Shown in pieces: positions 36,030 through 46,647 of a stretch of DNA of 64,000 nucleotides. The stretch spans positions 12,231,692 to 12,295,691 of the forward strand of contig JACGWO010000005.1 in assembly GCA_034509735.1 (NCBI GenBank), read 5' to 3'. The notes below the pieces were generated by a model that did not search any database, was not told the origin of the DNA, and worked only from the letters and a program-made list of their open reading frames with translations. Position numbers and translations under genes: made by a program. Source of the DNA: Sesamum alatum. Taxonomy: Eukaryota > Streptophyta > Magnoliopsida > Lamiales > Pedaliaceae. Positions within the stretch are counted from its first letter, which is position 1. Every line of letters begins with the position of its first letter.

Positions 36030-37529
36030 CTACATTCAAAATGTAAAGCAGGAATTTAGTAGATTATCATAATATTGAGTTCAAGTTAAGACTTGGTCTT
36101 TAGTCATTAACCCCTCCAACTATTTCTTCAAAAAGCCCACCACTCTCAAGTGGGGTTTTTCGGGCAACCATTCCTAGTGGGCTTGGAGTCCACAAGCACA
36201 ATTCTCCATGCCCGCTTTTACGATTCATACGGAAAAATGATTTGTGGGAGGTAACCTATATCATTCTCATCCAATGAGATCCCCAAGATATTTTGCCTCG
36301 CCTTTTCACATGATCCCAAGGACTCCAAGAGAATCATATTACTCAGCGTTAGGCCCGACCTATCAACCAAATGAATATCTCAACTATTGCCCCCACGACT
36401 CGTAAGACAGGAAAATAGGAGCATATTCCATTCGTTCAAAAACAACATTACAACTTTCTTCCATTCCAAACGCGCCACGACTCGTGACGAATGGGTGAAA
36501 GTAGCTTCCTCACTACATTGCTATGGATGCAAGGCTTGGAATAATCAAACCATTTGATTTTAATTTCATTTCGGGCCTAATATTTACTTGGACCATCCAA
36601 GTGAGAGTTTTAGTTTATTAAGACCGAGACCTCATCATCATTAGTATTTTGCATGCTCAAGTTTCATATATTAAACGCAATACGATGCATTCCAAACACA
36701 CCATACATCAAAGCATAAAACATAAGCACATGCAAAATAAGCCTAGCACGCCCCTGTTCGGATGATCACAAGCCCGTTCCTAAGTGATCCACTGAACCTG
36801 TAGTGCATCTATGGTCAATCTAGGGAGGGACTACACTATTACAAATTTTACATCCCATTATTATTCTAATGGGGCCTTGTAAAATCCTCCTTTGTTCTTC
36901 TTGACCTTCCACCATGGTGTCCGTCCACCGGACCTTCATCTCCTTGGAAGCTTACATTTAATAAAAAGAAAGTCTCACAACCTAATCTACTCTCATTACA
37001 CTTAAAACAAACCCCAATCATAAGTCGGGGGGAGTACATTAAAAGAGAGGAAGAAAGCCTTATAATTTCAAGGCTAAAAACGATATAGAAGGAATAAAAA
37101 TCAAAGAAGCACGCAGGCCTCACCCAACATAAAATAAACCATACATAGGTCAATGGGCTAGTGATCATCCTTATTGTTTATCAAATAAACAACAAGAAAA
37201 CACATTTATATCAAATATAAACATGCCAAGCATATAAATACATCCCTGCTTTTATAAATAGATATCCAATATCTAAAACAATAAACATAATAAAAGTGCA
37301 AAAAATACCATATTAATAATGCAATTAAAAATATGGATATCAACTATACATCTAATGTACCAACCATTTTTTTTTTTGGAAACCATTTCCAAAATAATCT
37401 AAGGCATGATCGTGCAAGCCAAGGCCATACATCATGCTTTTCAAAAGCAATTTAAACATGTTCTTCATGCTTAACACATAAGAACATGTAAATCCTATAG
37501 GCACAACATTGAACCGGGCTCTGATACCA
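36030..37529 (-). mobile_element. Leader of Copia element B with primer site
   Basis: Untranslated leader of about 1.5 kb between gag and the LTR. It shares most of its length with the leader of element C (46648-48616), for example around 36120-36250, 36700-36840 and 36960-37170. The CpG-rich island found in A and C is absent. The primer site, tggtatcagagcccggtt on the minus strand, is at 37512-37529. Confidence 0.8.
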
Positions 37530-37530
37530 C

Positions 37531-39761
37531 TGAAAGAATCGGGTACGGCCCGGGAGCGCAGCGGAAGCGTAAAAACGTGAATTCAAAGCATACTTTAAAA
37601 CGTGTTAAAAGGGGTGTCCCCTTTGAAGTTCCCGGGCGTTCGGTGTATGTCAAAGCATAAATAAAAGAGTAGAAGAATGCTGGACATGTGGCTAAAAGGA
37701 TATGAACAAAAATACATGAAAACGTAAAGAAAACCAACCTTTGATCATAACATGTAGAACCGGTACTTGCGTTGTTTTCTTTCCCCTTTCTCCTTCCATT
37801 CACTTGAGGATCCAAATTAGTATCCCTCTAATTTTTCTACACCACACTATAGAATAGTTCTCTAATCTATTGCTAGACAGAAATAGAGAAGTGAAGAAGA
37901 AACACTTCCAAAACAACACTATTGTTTAGTGCCTTTTGAAATGTTTTTAAGTTCAACCTTTTCAAAAAGTATGAACACAAAAAGGAGAGTTTTTCAGAGT
38001 TTTTTGGAGAGTTTTTGGCTGAAAAATACGTGCAAGGTATTGTCATATAAGTTATGTGAATGGTTTTTGTGTATGTAGAATTGTTGAATATAAAATTCAA
38101 CTTCTATTGTTAACTTCCAAAGTAACCTACACACACACACACACCACTATCTACATAACCATGCACCACTATAGCAAATAAACCACCCATAAAACCACAT
38201 AATGGCTGGTCACATGTGCCTCACATGTGGAGGATTTTAATTCCTCCTTCACTTGCTATAAATTATATTTTTCCATGGACTAGGACTACTAGTCTTGGAC
38301 TTTTATTTAATCTAATTAAATTAAGTCCAAACAAAGTCCATTGGACATTAATTAATCCAATTAATCTCAATCCAATTGAAGCCCCTAAGTTTATTTAATC
38401 CAATTAAATAAACATAAGTCCAAAATCTAATTAATTGATCCAATCAACTAATTAAGCCAAATTCGATAAATTAATCCAATTAATTTATAGGTTCTAAGTC
38501 CAAAAATTAACTAATTCAATTAATTAATTCTTGGACCATCCATCAAATGGAATTCTGAATAAATGATTAATCATTTATTTTTCTCCTTGAATTAATTTAA
38601 TCTAATTAAATTAATTCGCTTCTTCTAGAATTAATTCCAAATTAATTCTACCAATTCGATAGTGATTTGTGTGTGACTCTTTAGGTTCACCCTCAGCTAG
38701 ACTTGGGCTTGTGTCCAATACAATTGGTCAATTGAATCCAATTTAATTAACTATTTTTCAATTAACCATTAATCGTAAAACGCCCGTCACCATGGGTGGC
38801 CGTCTAGCAACGGTCCATATCACTAGAGACTAGGTGAATGTTGGCGTGAACATTTAGGCTCCCGAGTTCCATACGAGTGCGGTCCTTCCATCATCCGTCT
38901 CCCGGTCTAAGTTTAGGGCATGGAATTGGGCGTCGATTCCCATCCTGAACTAGACAACTATGCTCAATAACTCGAGACACGTTTGCTCTATTGATCGACG
39001 TAGGAAACCATTCCCTACTCGACCAATCGCTGTGGCCACAAACTTAAAGAGTTTAAACTGTCTTAGAGCGCACATGAGACTCGACTGTCATATACTGATA
39101 GGTGACGGATCCTATCTTGTAATCCATCGTCCTCAATACATATTCCGACTGTACTGGATAAGGCTTATAATGACCGTATCCCAGATATGGACATTTCTTG
39201 CCAGACCCTAAATACAACCTTCATATGCGTGTGACTGCCATGATTCTTCAAGTCCGAGAACTAATATCGTACTATCGGAGCCGGGCATTCCAGTCATACC
39301 GACCAAGCCTCCAAGGCTTCCATATGACGATTCTCGCGAGTCAGTTCAATCAGCTGACACCCTTGTCAACTAACCCACTAATATTGCATAGACGTCCAAT
39401 GTCTATCACCGATTAAAGACGACACTCATCCAATGAATGCAATCTTTAGTGCAAGTCTCTATAGGACCCTCGATGCCCTGTCTCGAGGTCCTCGACCTGG
39501 AACGTTTCAGACCAACCCTCAGAAGTTGGTTTCATAGCTTCCATCCAATGCGCAACCCAACTACATGGGTTATACAATTGGTCTGTGGGCATTTGGTGTG
39601 ACGTTAAATTGCCGTTTAACGTAATTAGTAAGCACAATAAACATATAGTTCCAAGGATGAATACTTACTATATTCATCAAGTCAACATTACTTTAATAAA
39701 AATTGCTAAATAGTACCCAAAATGGCCAATCCAGTTGGATTTCTGGTGACCTATTCTAACA
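37531..39761 (-). mobile_element. 5' LTR of Copia element B (2,231 bp)
   Basis: Read on the minus strand it starts tgttagaataggtcacca-like (39761 downward) and ends gtacccgattctttca one base before the primer site. It shares the gtgtgtgactctttaggttc box at 38669-38707 and the gccgtctagcaacggtcc box near 38800 with the other LTRs. The right flank (from 39762) is pararetroviral ORF2, so this is a junction with the virus. No 3' LTR of B is found on the left. Confidence 0.85.
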
Positions 39762-40250
39762 GATTAGTGATCTGTTACCTTGGCGTATAATTTCGCCTGG
39801 TCTGAACCTACATCCTCTCTGATTAGAGGAGTTTCTGCTCTTTCTCTTTGAGGAATCATTCCTGCACTAAAAGGATTATCCATTTAACCGGCATAATATC
39901 CTGCAATTTTTTGGTGATATAACAAATTTGCTATCCAAATATTTTTTATGTGGTAATGATAAGACATATCTGCATCTGATATTGAATAAGAACTTTGGAA
40001 ATAAATCTTTTTTGTTTCCTCATTTCTTTTTCTTATTATTTTTTGAATTCTCCCGAGTCGGGCTTTATATTCAACTGGCCCATCCCAAAATTCAAATTTA
40101 TATACAGGCCATTTCAACCCATTCATCCAATAAGTCTCCCCTTCAATTCTATCTTCAACCCAATAATCTAGGATTTTAGAGGAGGTACTTACTCCTATAA
40201 AGAATTCCCCTCCAATCCAATTAAATTTTTCAATGTCTATGTTCATTTAA
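39762..40250 (-). pseudogene. Endogenous pararetrovirus ORF2-like protein, N-terminal part
   Basis: A 120-codon frame (39884-40246) starts MNIDIEKFNWIGGEFF and follows RNase H with a short overlap in another frame. It contains YWMNGLKWPVYKFEFWDGP and ends at a stop, after which similar coding text continues to the LTR B edge (MDNPFSAGMIP near 39880, KLYAKVTDH near 39785). Nothing in it gives a biochemical function. Its position after RNase H fits the ORF2 of Florendovirus-like genomes, and it appears to continue at 35704 beyond Copia B. Confidence 0.55.
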
Positions 40251-40652
40251 ATATTCTCTTGATAAGAAATCAGGAAGACTATTAGTCTTTCCTTTAATGT
40301 GTTTCACTGTAAAATTAAATAGGGCTAAATATGCTTGACATCTGGTAAACATCTGTTTAGAAACATCATGCTTAAAGTCTTTATTGAACTTAAATTTAGC
40401 AGCAGAACAATCCGTTCTGATAATAAATTCTTGGTTTACTAAGTCATCTTGAAATTTTAAAACGCATTTAACGATAACAAGAACTTCTTTGGCCACCGTT
40501 GCATAATTCAACTGGGCTGCTTTCCATTTTCCTGAATGGAATCTAACTAAATATTCTTGCATATTATTATCAATTTGCTTCAATATTCCTCCAAATCGTA
40601 TCTCAGAAGCATCTGTCGACTCCATTATATTTTTTTGAATTAGGATTTGCAA
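40230..40652 (-). pseudogene. Endogenous pararetrovirus RNase H, copy 1
   Basis: A 140-codon open frame with the RNase H order: TDASEIRFGGILKQ (first catalytic Asp region), QEYLVRFHSGKW, NYATVAKEVLVIVKC (catalytic Glu region), FIIRTDCSAAKF (second Asp region) and a C-terminal KGKTNSLPDFLSRE. Core acidic residues are present. It lies downstream of RT copy 1, with a frame change near 40660. As an integrated copy without movement or coat protein it is a relic. Confidence 0.8.
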
Positions 40653-41340
40653 GCGTTAAGCATGGTAATGATTTAATCTTTTGTTTTATTAGGCTAATTG
40701 CTTTGGTGTGATTCTCTGTCCATTCCGAAAGATTCTTTTTAAGTCTATCATAATAAGGCCGTTTTCCTGTGTAAGATTTTTATAATATGGAGCTATATAG
40801 TTTTGGCTTCCGAAAAATTTCTGTAATTGAGTTCTATCAATTATTTTATCAGGAAACTTGTCTGTAAATTCCATGCATCTATTAATGAGAATTATTTCTC
40901 CTTTTTCAATATTGTGGCCTAGAAATCTTATCTTAGTTTGGAAAATACTCATTTTTGGTTTAGATATTACTAATCCTCTTTGTATGACTAATATTTTAAA
41001 TATTTCTAAATGTTTAAAGTGATCTTCTATATTATTAGGGAAAACTAAGATATCATCTATATAAACAATGATAAAGTTTGAGAATTGGTTAAAAACATCA
41101 TTCATGATATTTTGGAATTCTGAAGGTGCATTTTTTAAACCAAAAGGCATTACATTCCATTCATAATGTCCAAAAGGAACTGTAAATGCAGTTTTATATC
41201 TATCCGATTCATTTATCTGAATCTGCCAATATCCTGATTTTAAATCAAATTTGAAAAAAATTATTGCCTTATGTAACCTGTCCAAAAGATCTTTCTTATT
41301 GGGGATTGGATACCTTATCCATTTTTAAGCCTTTATTAAG
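40653..41340 (-). pseudogene. Endogenous pararetrovirus reverse transcriptase, copy 1
   Basis: An uninterrupted frame (40689-41285) carries FKFDLKSGYWQI, TAFTVPFGHYEWNVMPFGLK, the catalytic YIDDILVF and FLGHNIEKG, which is a Caulimoviridae-type RT (closest relatives are pararetroviral, not Copia). It lacks the RT N-terminus: similarity to copy 2 stops at about 41340. The fingers and palm with all three catalytic aspartates are retained. Confidence 0.85.
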
Positions 41341-41541
41341 AGGCTTATAATTATTTTCATAGTTTTGTAAATACGACGGTCAAGAACCACTACCCTCACC
41401 CTTGGGGATGCATCAATAAGATTCCACAAGAGCACATCCTATTTTGGCAAGATAATGTTAAGGTAACGCCATATTTTATTATGTTTTAATTGAGTTTTTA
41501 ATATTGTACTAATTCTTTCTTTTTAATATGTCAATATGCAG
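41341..41541. other. Unassigned junction sequence between virus copy 1 and CACTA
   Basis: Neither the viral RT match nor the transposase exon extends into this stretch. A CACTA left end would be expected here. The only cactac, at about 41390, is followed by cctcaccc and does not match the right end, so I cannot define the border. Confidence 0.4.
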
Positions 41542-42115
41542 TTTAAATACTGGTGGGACTGTGACGACGAGTCGATGTACAAGATCGTTCGGTGGCAGGC
41601 CGGACGGTTCCTCCGGAAGCGGTTCTCCGACGCTCGGGCCCAGTTGTCCCGACCGCTTTGGTTGGCCGAGGAGATTTGGTGACAGCTGCTGGAGCACTGG
41701 GACAGCCAGGACTTCAAGGAGATGTCGGCCAAGAATAAGGCCAATCGGGCAGCTAACCCCGCCGCCGCAGTGACCGTCTACAAAGGGGGCTCCTTGTCTG
41801 TTGGCCACCACAAGAAGAAGATGGTAAATATAAAATTTATTTCGAGTGATTTCATTATATTATATGCTTTAATTAATTATTTAAATTTTTCTTTGACTGG
41901 AGGCACAACTCGGTCCCCCGGTCAAGCAAATGGAGTTGTTCTCTAAGATCTACAAGAGGAAGGAGGACGACCAATGGAGCGGCCCAAGGGCGGCGCAGGT
42001 GGCGGAATTTTTTTTTTTAATTTTCTTATGTATTTATATTATAATTTTATTTTTCATACTAACTCCAGTTTTCCAATTGCAGGAGACGTTCGAGAGGATG
42101 GTGGAGGAACAATAA
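41542..42115 (+). pseudogene. CACTA (En/Spm) transposase-associated exons, degraded
   Basis: Three exon-like segments with GT-AG introns: 41542-41823, 41903-41998 and 42083-42115. Exon one has FKYWWDCDDESMYKIVRW, RPLWLAEEIW, an in-frame stop, then FKEMSAKNKANRAANP and YKGGSLSVGHHKKKM. Exon two has AQLGPPVKQMELFSKIYKRK and exon three ETFERMVEEQ then a stop. The order W..., N-K-x-NR, GGS, E-LF-K-Y/H-R-K is the plant transposase (Ptta/En/Spm) C-terminal domain. Reading frame between exons is preserved (phase 0), so the intron structure is old. The catalytic DDE part is not present. Confidence 0.75.
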
Positions 42116-42660
42116 GCCGACCAGCCACCAAATGCCCAATCAGATCCTCCATCCTCTTCTCAATGCTCGGTGGCCATGACCGAGAACCAGATGTCGGGTA
42201 TTCGGACTCGGCTCAGAGGCCCACCACACGATTGCTGAACCCTCGCAGTCGAGCTCGTCAGCTTATCCACCGCCCCCGCCACCACAGGAGCAACGCCTGG
42301 ACTACGATGATCAGCTCGCCAGGCTCGAGGAGATTGTCCACCGTCTGGCGAACGAGCGGTCCCAGCCTCCACCAACGCCGAAGATCCAGCCGATCCCCCG
42401 CAACACGAAGATGAGGCAGAAAACGAGGAGCTCGGGGATGATCAGGCAGAAGACGGGGATCTAGATTAGGGTCGGATTTCATGTTTCCATAATATGTATT
42501 TATATTTTAAAAATAATTTTGTAAAAATAATTTTAATTTTATTATTAATATTGTTATTTCTTCTTGCTACCCGTTACATTTTTATATTCAACAGATTAAA
42601 CAATAAATTATAAAAAAATAATATATAAAATAAACAATTAAAATTAATATTATATAAAAG
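42116..42660 (+). pseudogene. Probable tail of the CACTA gene and 3' flank
   Basis: GC-rich sequence from 42116 to about 42465 continues the transposase gene in shifted frames (proline-, arginine- and glutamate-rich text, with YPPPPPPQEQ-like codons near 42260-42300 and a Glu/Asp-rich end near 42415-42465). It then changes sharply to AT-rich sequence. No domain recognised in this tail. Overlapping minus-strand frames are shadows. Confidence 0.45.
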
Positions 42661-43289
42661 AATTAAAAAAAATGGAACGGCCTTAGTAATAGCTATAGGA
42701 ATGTACCACGTTAAAAACACGACCGTTACAAAGACCGGTACAAAATTTAAAAGAATAACCATTACAAAAACCGGATGTAAAGCAATTACAAGAAATGAAA
42801 CCAAAATACATGAACAACCGTTCCACGAGGAGGTGCAAAAATTGATTAAAAAACCGCTACAAATCATGAACCACACGCGCAGGTGTGTGTACCAATAATC
42901 GTTACAATATATGTTATATGTGCATTACCATACGAATTACAAAAACAGTTGAAAAAACCGTTCCCATAGTGATACACAATTATTATAATCTTGCTAACAA
43001 AGGCCGTTCCAATTTAGAAGTTTATAATTACATCGAGCCATTACAAATGGAGATACAAAATTATTTTCCGTGTTAGGTCAACAGGTGAAACGGCTCGGGT
43101 GACCGCTACAAAAATCGATTCAATTTTTAATGGCTTTATCAGTAGCCGTTAAAATTATTTTGTAACTCATGTTTTTGGCTCGGATTAACGACCGATAAAA
43201 AAACAGCTACAAAAAAAAATAAAAATCATTCCAACGTTATTTTCAGCCGTTCCAAAAACCGGTACAATTAATAAATTTTTTTGTAGTGA
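42661..43289 (+). mobile_element. Subterminal repeats and right end of a CACTA element
   Basis: Contains many copies of words such as ccgttacaaa, accggtacaaaa, accgctacaaa and ccgttcc in both orientations, typical of CACTA subterminal regions. It ends aaatttttttgtagtg at 43289, the complement of the cactacaaaaaaa terminus. The next bases, atg then ctcaaagtctttattgaac, resume pararetroviral RNase H. The matching left end is not found, so the 5' side of the element has been lost or rearranged. Confidence 0.7.
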
Positions 43290-43570
43290 TGCTCAAAGTC
43301 TTTATTGAACATAAACTTAAAATCAGAACAATCCATTTTGATAATAAATTCTCGGTTTACTAAGTCATCTTGGAATTTTAAAACACATTTAACGATAGCA
43401 AGAACTTCTTTGGCCACCGTAGCATAATTTAACTGGGTTGCTTTCCATTTTCCTGGATGGAATCTAACTAAATATTCTTGCTTATTATTATCAATTTGCT
43501 TCAATATTCCTCCAAATCCTATCTCAGAAGCATTTGTCTCTATTATTTTTTTTCCAATTAGGATTTGCAC
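43290..43570 (-). pseudogene. Endogenous pararetrovirus RNase H, copy 2, truncated by CACTA
   Basis: The open frame repeats copy 1 closely: ASEIGFGGILKQ, NYATVAKEVLAIVKC, FIIKMDCSDFKF. It stops at the CACTA end, so about 45 C-terminal residues are absent. Here the stretch of Copy 1 following KDFKHD is replaced by transposon sequence. Confidence 0.8.
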
Positions 43571-43606
43571 GCGTTAGGCATGGTAATGATTTAACCTTTT
43601 GTTTTA

Positions 43607-44413
43607 TTAGTCTAATTGCTTTGGTGTGATCGTCTGTCCATTCCGAAGGATTTTTTTAAGCCTATCATATAATAAGGTTGTATCCTGGGCAAGATTTTTA
43701 CAATATGGTGCTATATAGTTTAGGCTTCCTAAAAATCTCTGTAATTGAGTTCTGTCAATTATTTTATCAGGAAACTTATCTGCAAATTCTATGCATCTAT
43801 TAATGAGAATTATTTCTCCTTTTTCAATATTGTGGCCTAGAAATCTTATCTTTGTTTGGAAAATACTCATTTTTGGTTTAAATATTAGTAATCCATTATG
43901 GATGACTAATGTTTTAAACATTTCTAAATGTTTAAAGTGAACTTCTGTATTATTAGAGAAAACTAAGATATCATCTATATAAACAACGATAAAGTTTGAG
44001 AATTGGTTAAAAATATCATTCATGATATTCTGGAATTCTGAAGGTGCATTTTTTAAACCGAAAGGCATTACATTCCCTTCATAATACCCAAAACAAACTG
44101 TAAATGCAGTTTTATATCTATCTGATTCATTTATCTGAATTTGCCAATATCCTAATTTTAAATTAAATTTTGAATGCCTTATGTAATCTGTCCAAAAGAT
44201 CTTTCTTATTGGGGATTGAATACTTATCCATTTTAAAACTTTATTAGGCTTGTGGTTTATAACAAGTCTAGGTCTCCCCCTTTCATGCTCTGCATGCTTA
44301 TTAACATAAAAAGCAGTGCATGACCAAGGTGATTTAGAGGACCTAATTAGTTTTTTTTTATCTATTAATACCTTAATCTCCTCTTTGCATAACTCTAAAT
44401 ATTCAGAGTTCAT
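43607..44413 (-). pseudogene. Endogenous pararetrovirus reverse transcriptase, copy 2
   Basis: A 268-codon uninterrupted frame covering the whole RT core: the N-terminal EEIKVLIDKKKLIRSSKSPW, RPRLVINHKPNK, LKLGYWQIQI (the Asp of the usual DLKSGY motif is changed to Asn, reading FNLKLGY), MPFGLKNAPSEF, YIDDILVF at about 43970-43993, FLGHNIEKG and QRFLGSLNYI. RT copies DNA from the pregenomic RNA in this virus group. The first catalytic Asp is lost here, while copy 1 retains it (FKFDLKSGY). The start codon is only the first Met after a shift from the protease-RT linker. Confidence 0.85.
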
Positions 44414-44700
44414 TTGGCAAGGTCATGCCTTGTGCGAATCCTTTTTTTTTTTTTTTTTCCTGAAAATTCAGTTTCATAAGGGAGGCTTACAATATGTTTC
44501 TGCCTGTGCCAAAATGCATCAGGATGTTCACTACATGTCTCAAGTTCGAATCTATTTTTAACCATTTTGATTTTTGCCTGTAATTTTGGATTTTCAAGTA
44601 ATTTATTTGTCTGTAAGGAATTAATTTCTTCTTTTATGAAATAAATTTGGTTTTTTTTAGAAATTATTAAATCTCTTATTTCATTAGTAACTCTATCCAT
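44410..44700 (-). pseudogene. Endogenous pararetrovirus protease-RT linker
   Basis: A 96-codon frame starting MDRVTNEIRDLIISKKNQ with WHRQKHIVSLPYE further on. The end is a lysine run encoded by about 20 A residues (plus strand T tract at about 44440-44458), where the frame slips relative to RT. An inverted copy of its first 45 codons lies at 35705-35853. Confidence 0.7.
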
Positions 44701-44764
44701 TGGTTGGGTAATACATTCAAATTTTATTGTTTCATCTTCAAACGTTCCTATTATTCCTTTTTCG

Positions 44765-45266
44765 TTAATTATTTTTTATGGAAAAAATCTTCTTAACGAA
44801 GGGTGTCCCCAAAATTATATCATTTGTTAGATCCTTTATTAATACAAAACTTGTAGGGATACATTTTTTATTATTACATATATAAGATTTCGGGATTTTC
44901 AAGCTTATGTTAAATTTTTGCCCATTGGCGGAGGATAAGGAATGAGTTGTCTTTTTCAAAGTATTTGGTCGGTATTAACCCTTCTCCTATACAATTAATG
45001 TCTGGCCCACTGTCTATTAGAACAGTAAATATTTTTCTAAAATTATTATTTATTAATAAGTCAATCTTTACATTCCATTTTTGACTAGTTACTACCTCTA
45101 ATGTGGATAGAAAATTATCCTCAATTTTTTCTTTTCTTAATTCAAGAAATTTATTATTTTTCTCTATTTTTAAGATTTCTATCCTATTCGTGAGAGATTG
45201 ATTATATTTCTTAATATTTTTTATTTCTTGTTTTAATTTTTCAACTTCTACTTTTAAATCTTCCAA
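44765..45266 (-). pseudogene. Endogenous pararetrovirus aspartic protease region
   Basis: The frame 44910-45266 opens with a predicted coiled coil (MEDLKVEVEKLKQEIKNIKK) and then the retropepsin core FTVLIDSGPDINCIGEGL, with the catalytic Asp in DSG. A frame change near 44955 moves the reading to 44765-44959, which has IILGTPFVKKIF, the second conserved protease motif (LGxPF). Such a protease processes the viral polyprotein. One frameshift inactivates it. Confidence 0.75.
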
Positions 45267-45860
45267 AGTGGTATCTTTAATTGTTTATTTTTCCATAATT
45301 ATTCTTTTAACCTCAGTAATTGTATAAGGTTCAAATGGTTTACTAATTAGGCTTTCATATGCCTGGTTCGACTTAGATGATGAACCAGTTATTATCATCC
45401 ATTTTACTGATAATAACGTCTCTTATCTCAGGGTCTTTAATTTCCCTAAGCAATTCAACTATATGATTATCTATAAGAACATTTACTTTTCCTAGGTCTT
45501 TGAATTGTGCCATTAATTCATTAAATTCTTGATTTGAATCTTCTTCATTTGTCCCTTTTTTACATGTACATGGGGGGTCTTCTCGTTCTTCTGATTCAGA
45601 GGAGGTTGATAAATATTTAGAATTTTCTTCTATATTTATTAGTTTATCTTGATCATCAGATTTTTCTTCTAATTCCTCAGATTCAGAGGATTCTTTTACT
45701 TCAGAAAATATTGTGTTTATTATATTTTCTTTTTTTTGGTCTTCTAATTCAATACTATTAATTTTCTTCTTTAATCTTTTAGCTCTTTTATTTTTACATC
45801 TATTTGCAAAGTGGTCTGTTTCACCACATATGTGACATCTTCTTTCTTTTTTTGTTACAT
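45267..45860 (-). pseudogene. Endogenous pararetrovirus zinc knuckle and acidic segment
   Basis: Minus-strand frames contain CHICGETDHFANRC at 45796-45837, a CX2CX4HX4C zinc knuckle, preceded by a basic stretch. It is followed by an acidic Ser/Glu/Asp-rich segment at about 45540-45740. This is the nucleic-acid-binding C-terminus of the coat protein in Caulimoviridae. There are stops between it and the protease. Confidence 0.75.
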
Positions 45861-46535
45861 TATTCTTAGTTTTCCATTCATCTTTTCTGGCTATTTTTTT
45901 TTGTTTACTTCTTTCTTTTCTATCACTTCATTTTTTTTTATGTCTTTTTCTTCTTCCCTCTGGAGTCCTATATTTGGGAATTTTTTGTCTATCTGATGGT
46001 ATCATTTCTATTCCAAATTGAGCACAGAATTCTCCTAGTTGTTTCTTCTCTATTAAATTTTGTCTTTTAATTTGTTTATTTAATCTAATTTCATGACATA
46101 AATTTAGACCTTCTTGAATGCAAGTTCCAATTGACTTCCCATAAGTTTATTGATTATAATTTATTGCTACTCCTCCATTCCTAAGAACCTTTCTAACTCT
46201 TTCAGCAAATAAGTGAGGAAGTCCATCGATGAATTTAGATTTCCAGTGAGCATCATTAGATTCTGGGAGTTCCATTACTTGACTAAAGAAGACATCTTTA
46301 TAGAATCTGAATGGTGTTAGAGTTTTACATTGGAAATTCTGTAATAAGGTCCTAATATTTTCACTATTATCGGACAATCTTTCTGTAAAATGTTCCACAA
46401 TATTTATGGCAAGTGTATAAACTACTTGTTCTTCCATATTTTCTAGTTTTACCATATTTAAAATTTCATTTATGTCCATTGGACTGAGATAATTATCCCA
46501 CCAACCTTTTAATTGACCAGTAAAACCAAGAACGT
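45861..46535 (-). pseudogene. Endogenous pararetrovirus coat protein, core part
   Basis: The frame from 46535 down to 46147 begins GFTGQLKGWWDNYLSPMD, the conserved coat-protein entry motif of Caulimoviridae, and continues with FRFYKDVFFSQVMELPESND and KFIDGLPHLFAERV. After a stop at 46147 the text continues (SIGTCIQEGLNLCHE near 46120, LGEFCAQFGIEMIP near 46030). The coat N-terminus and movement protein are missing, replaced by the Copia C gag stub to the right. Confidence 0.8.
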
Positions 46536-46647
46536 AAGCCTGATTTTCAAAATCGAGGACAATCCTCAGATTTCGCACCCAATCATTATAGTTTGTTTCA
46601 TCAAATTTATTAGTCTCAAGAATTACAGGGAGTGGATTCTTAGACAT
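46536..46647 (-). pseudogene. N-terminal gag stub of Copia element C, fused in frame to viral coat
   Basis: Starts MSKNPLPVILETNKFDETNY and reads WVRNLRIVLDFENQAYVL before switching at GF to viral coat sequence without losing the frame. The open frame of 166 codons (46147-46647) therefore spans both. About 38 gag codons remain. Its leader and LTR follow on the right in the order expected for a minus-strand element. Confidence 0.8.

Noticed and set aside
39762..39772. Target duplication of Copia B
   Set aside because: The other end of B is not preserved, so no duplication can be tested.
41385..41400. cactaccctcaccc as left end of the CACTA element
   Set aside because: Does not pair with the right end (cactacaaaaaaa) beyond the first six bases, and no atg precedes it.
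42574..42876. Minus-strand 100-codon hydrophobic frame
   Set aside because: It is the complement of subterminal CACTA repeats and poly-T tracts, with no homologue recognised.
43081..43289. tRNA or small RNA gene suspected from repeated cggt/ccgttaca words
   Set aside because: No cloverleaf arms. The words fit CACTA subterminal repeats better.
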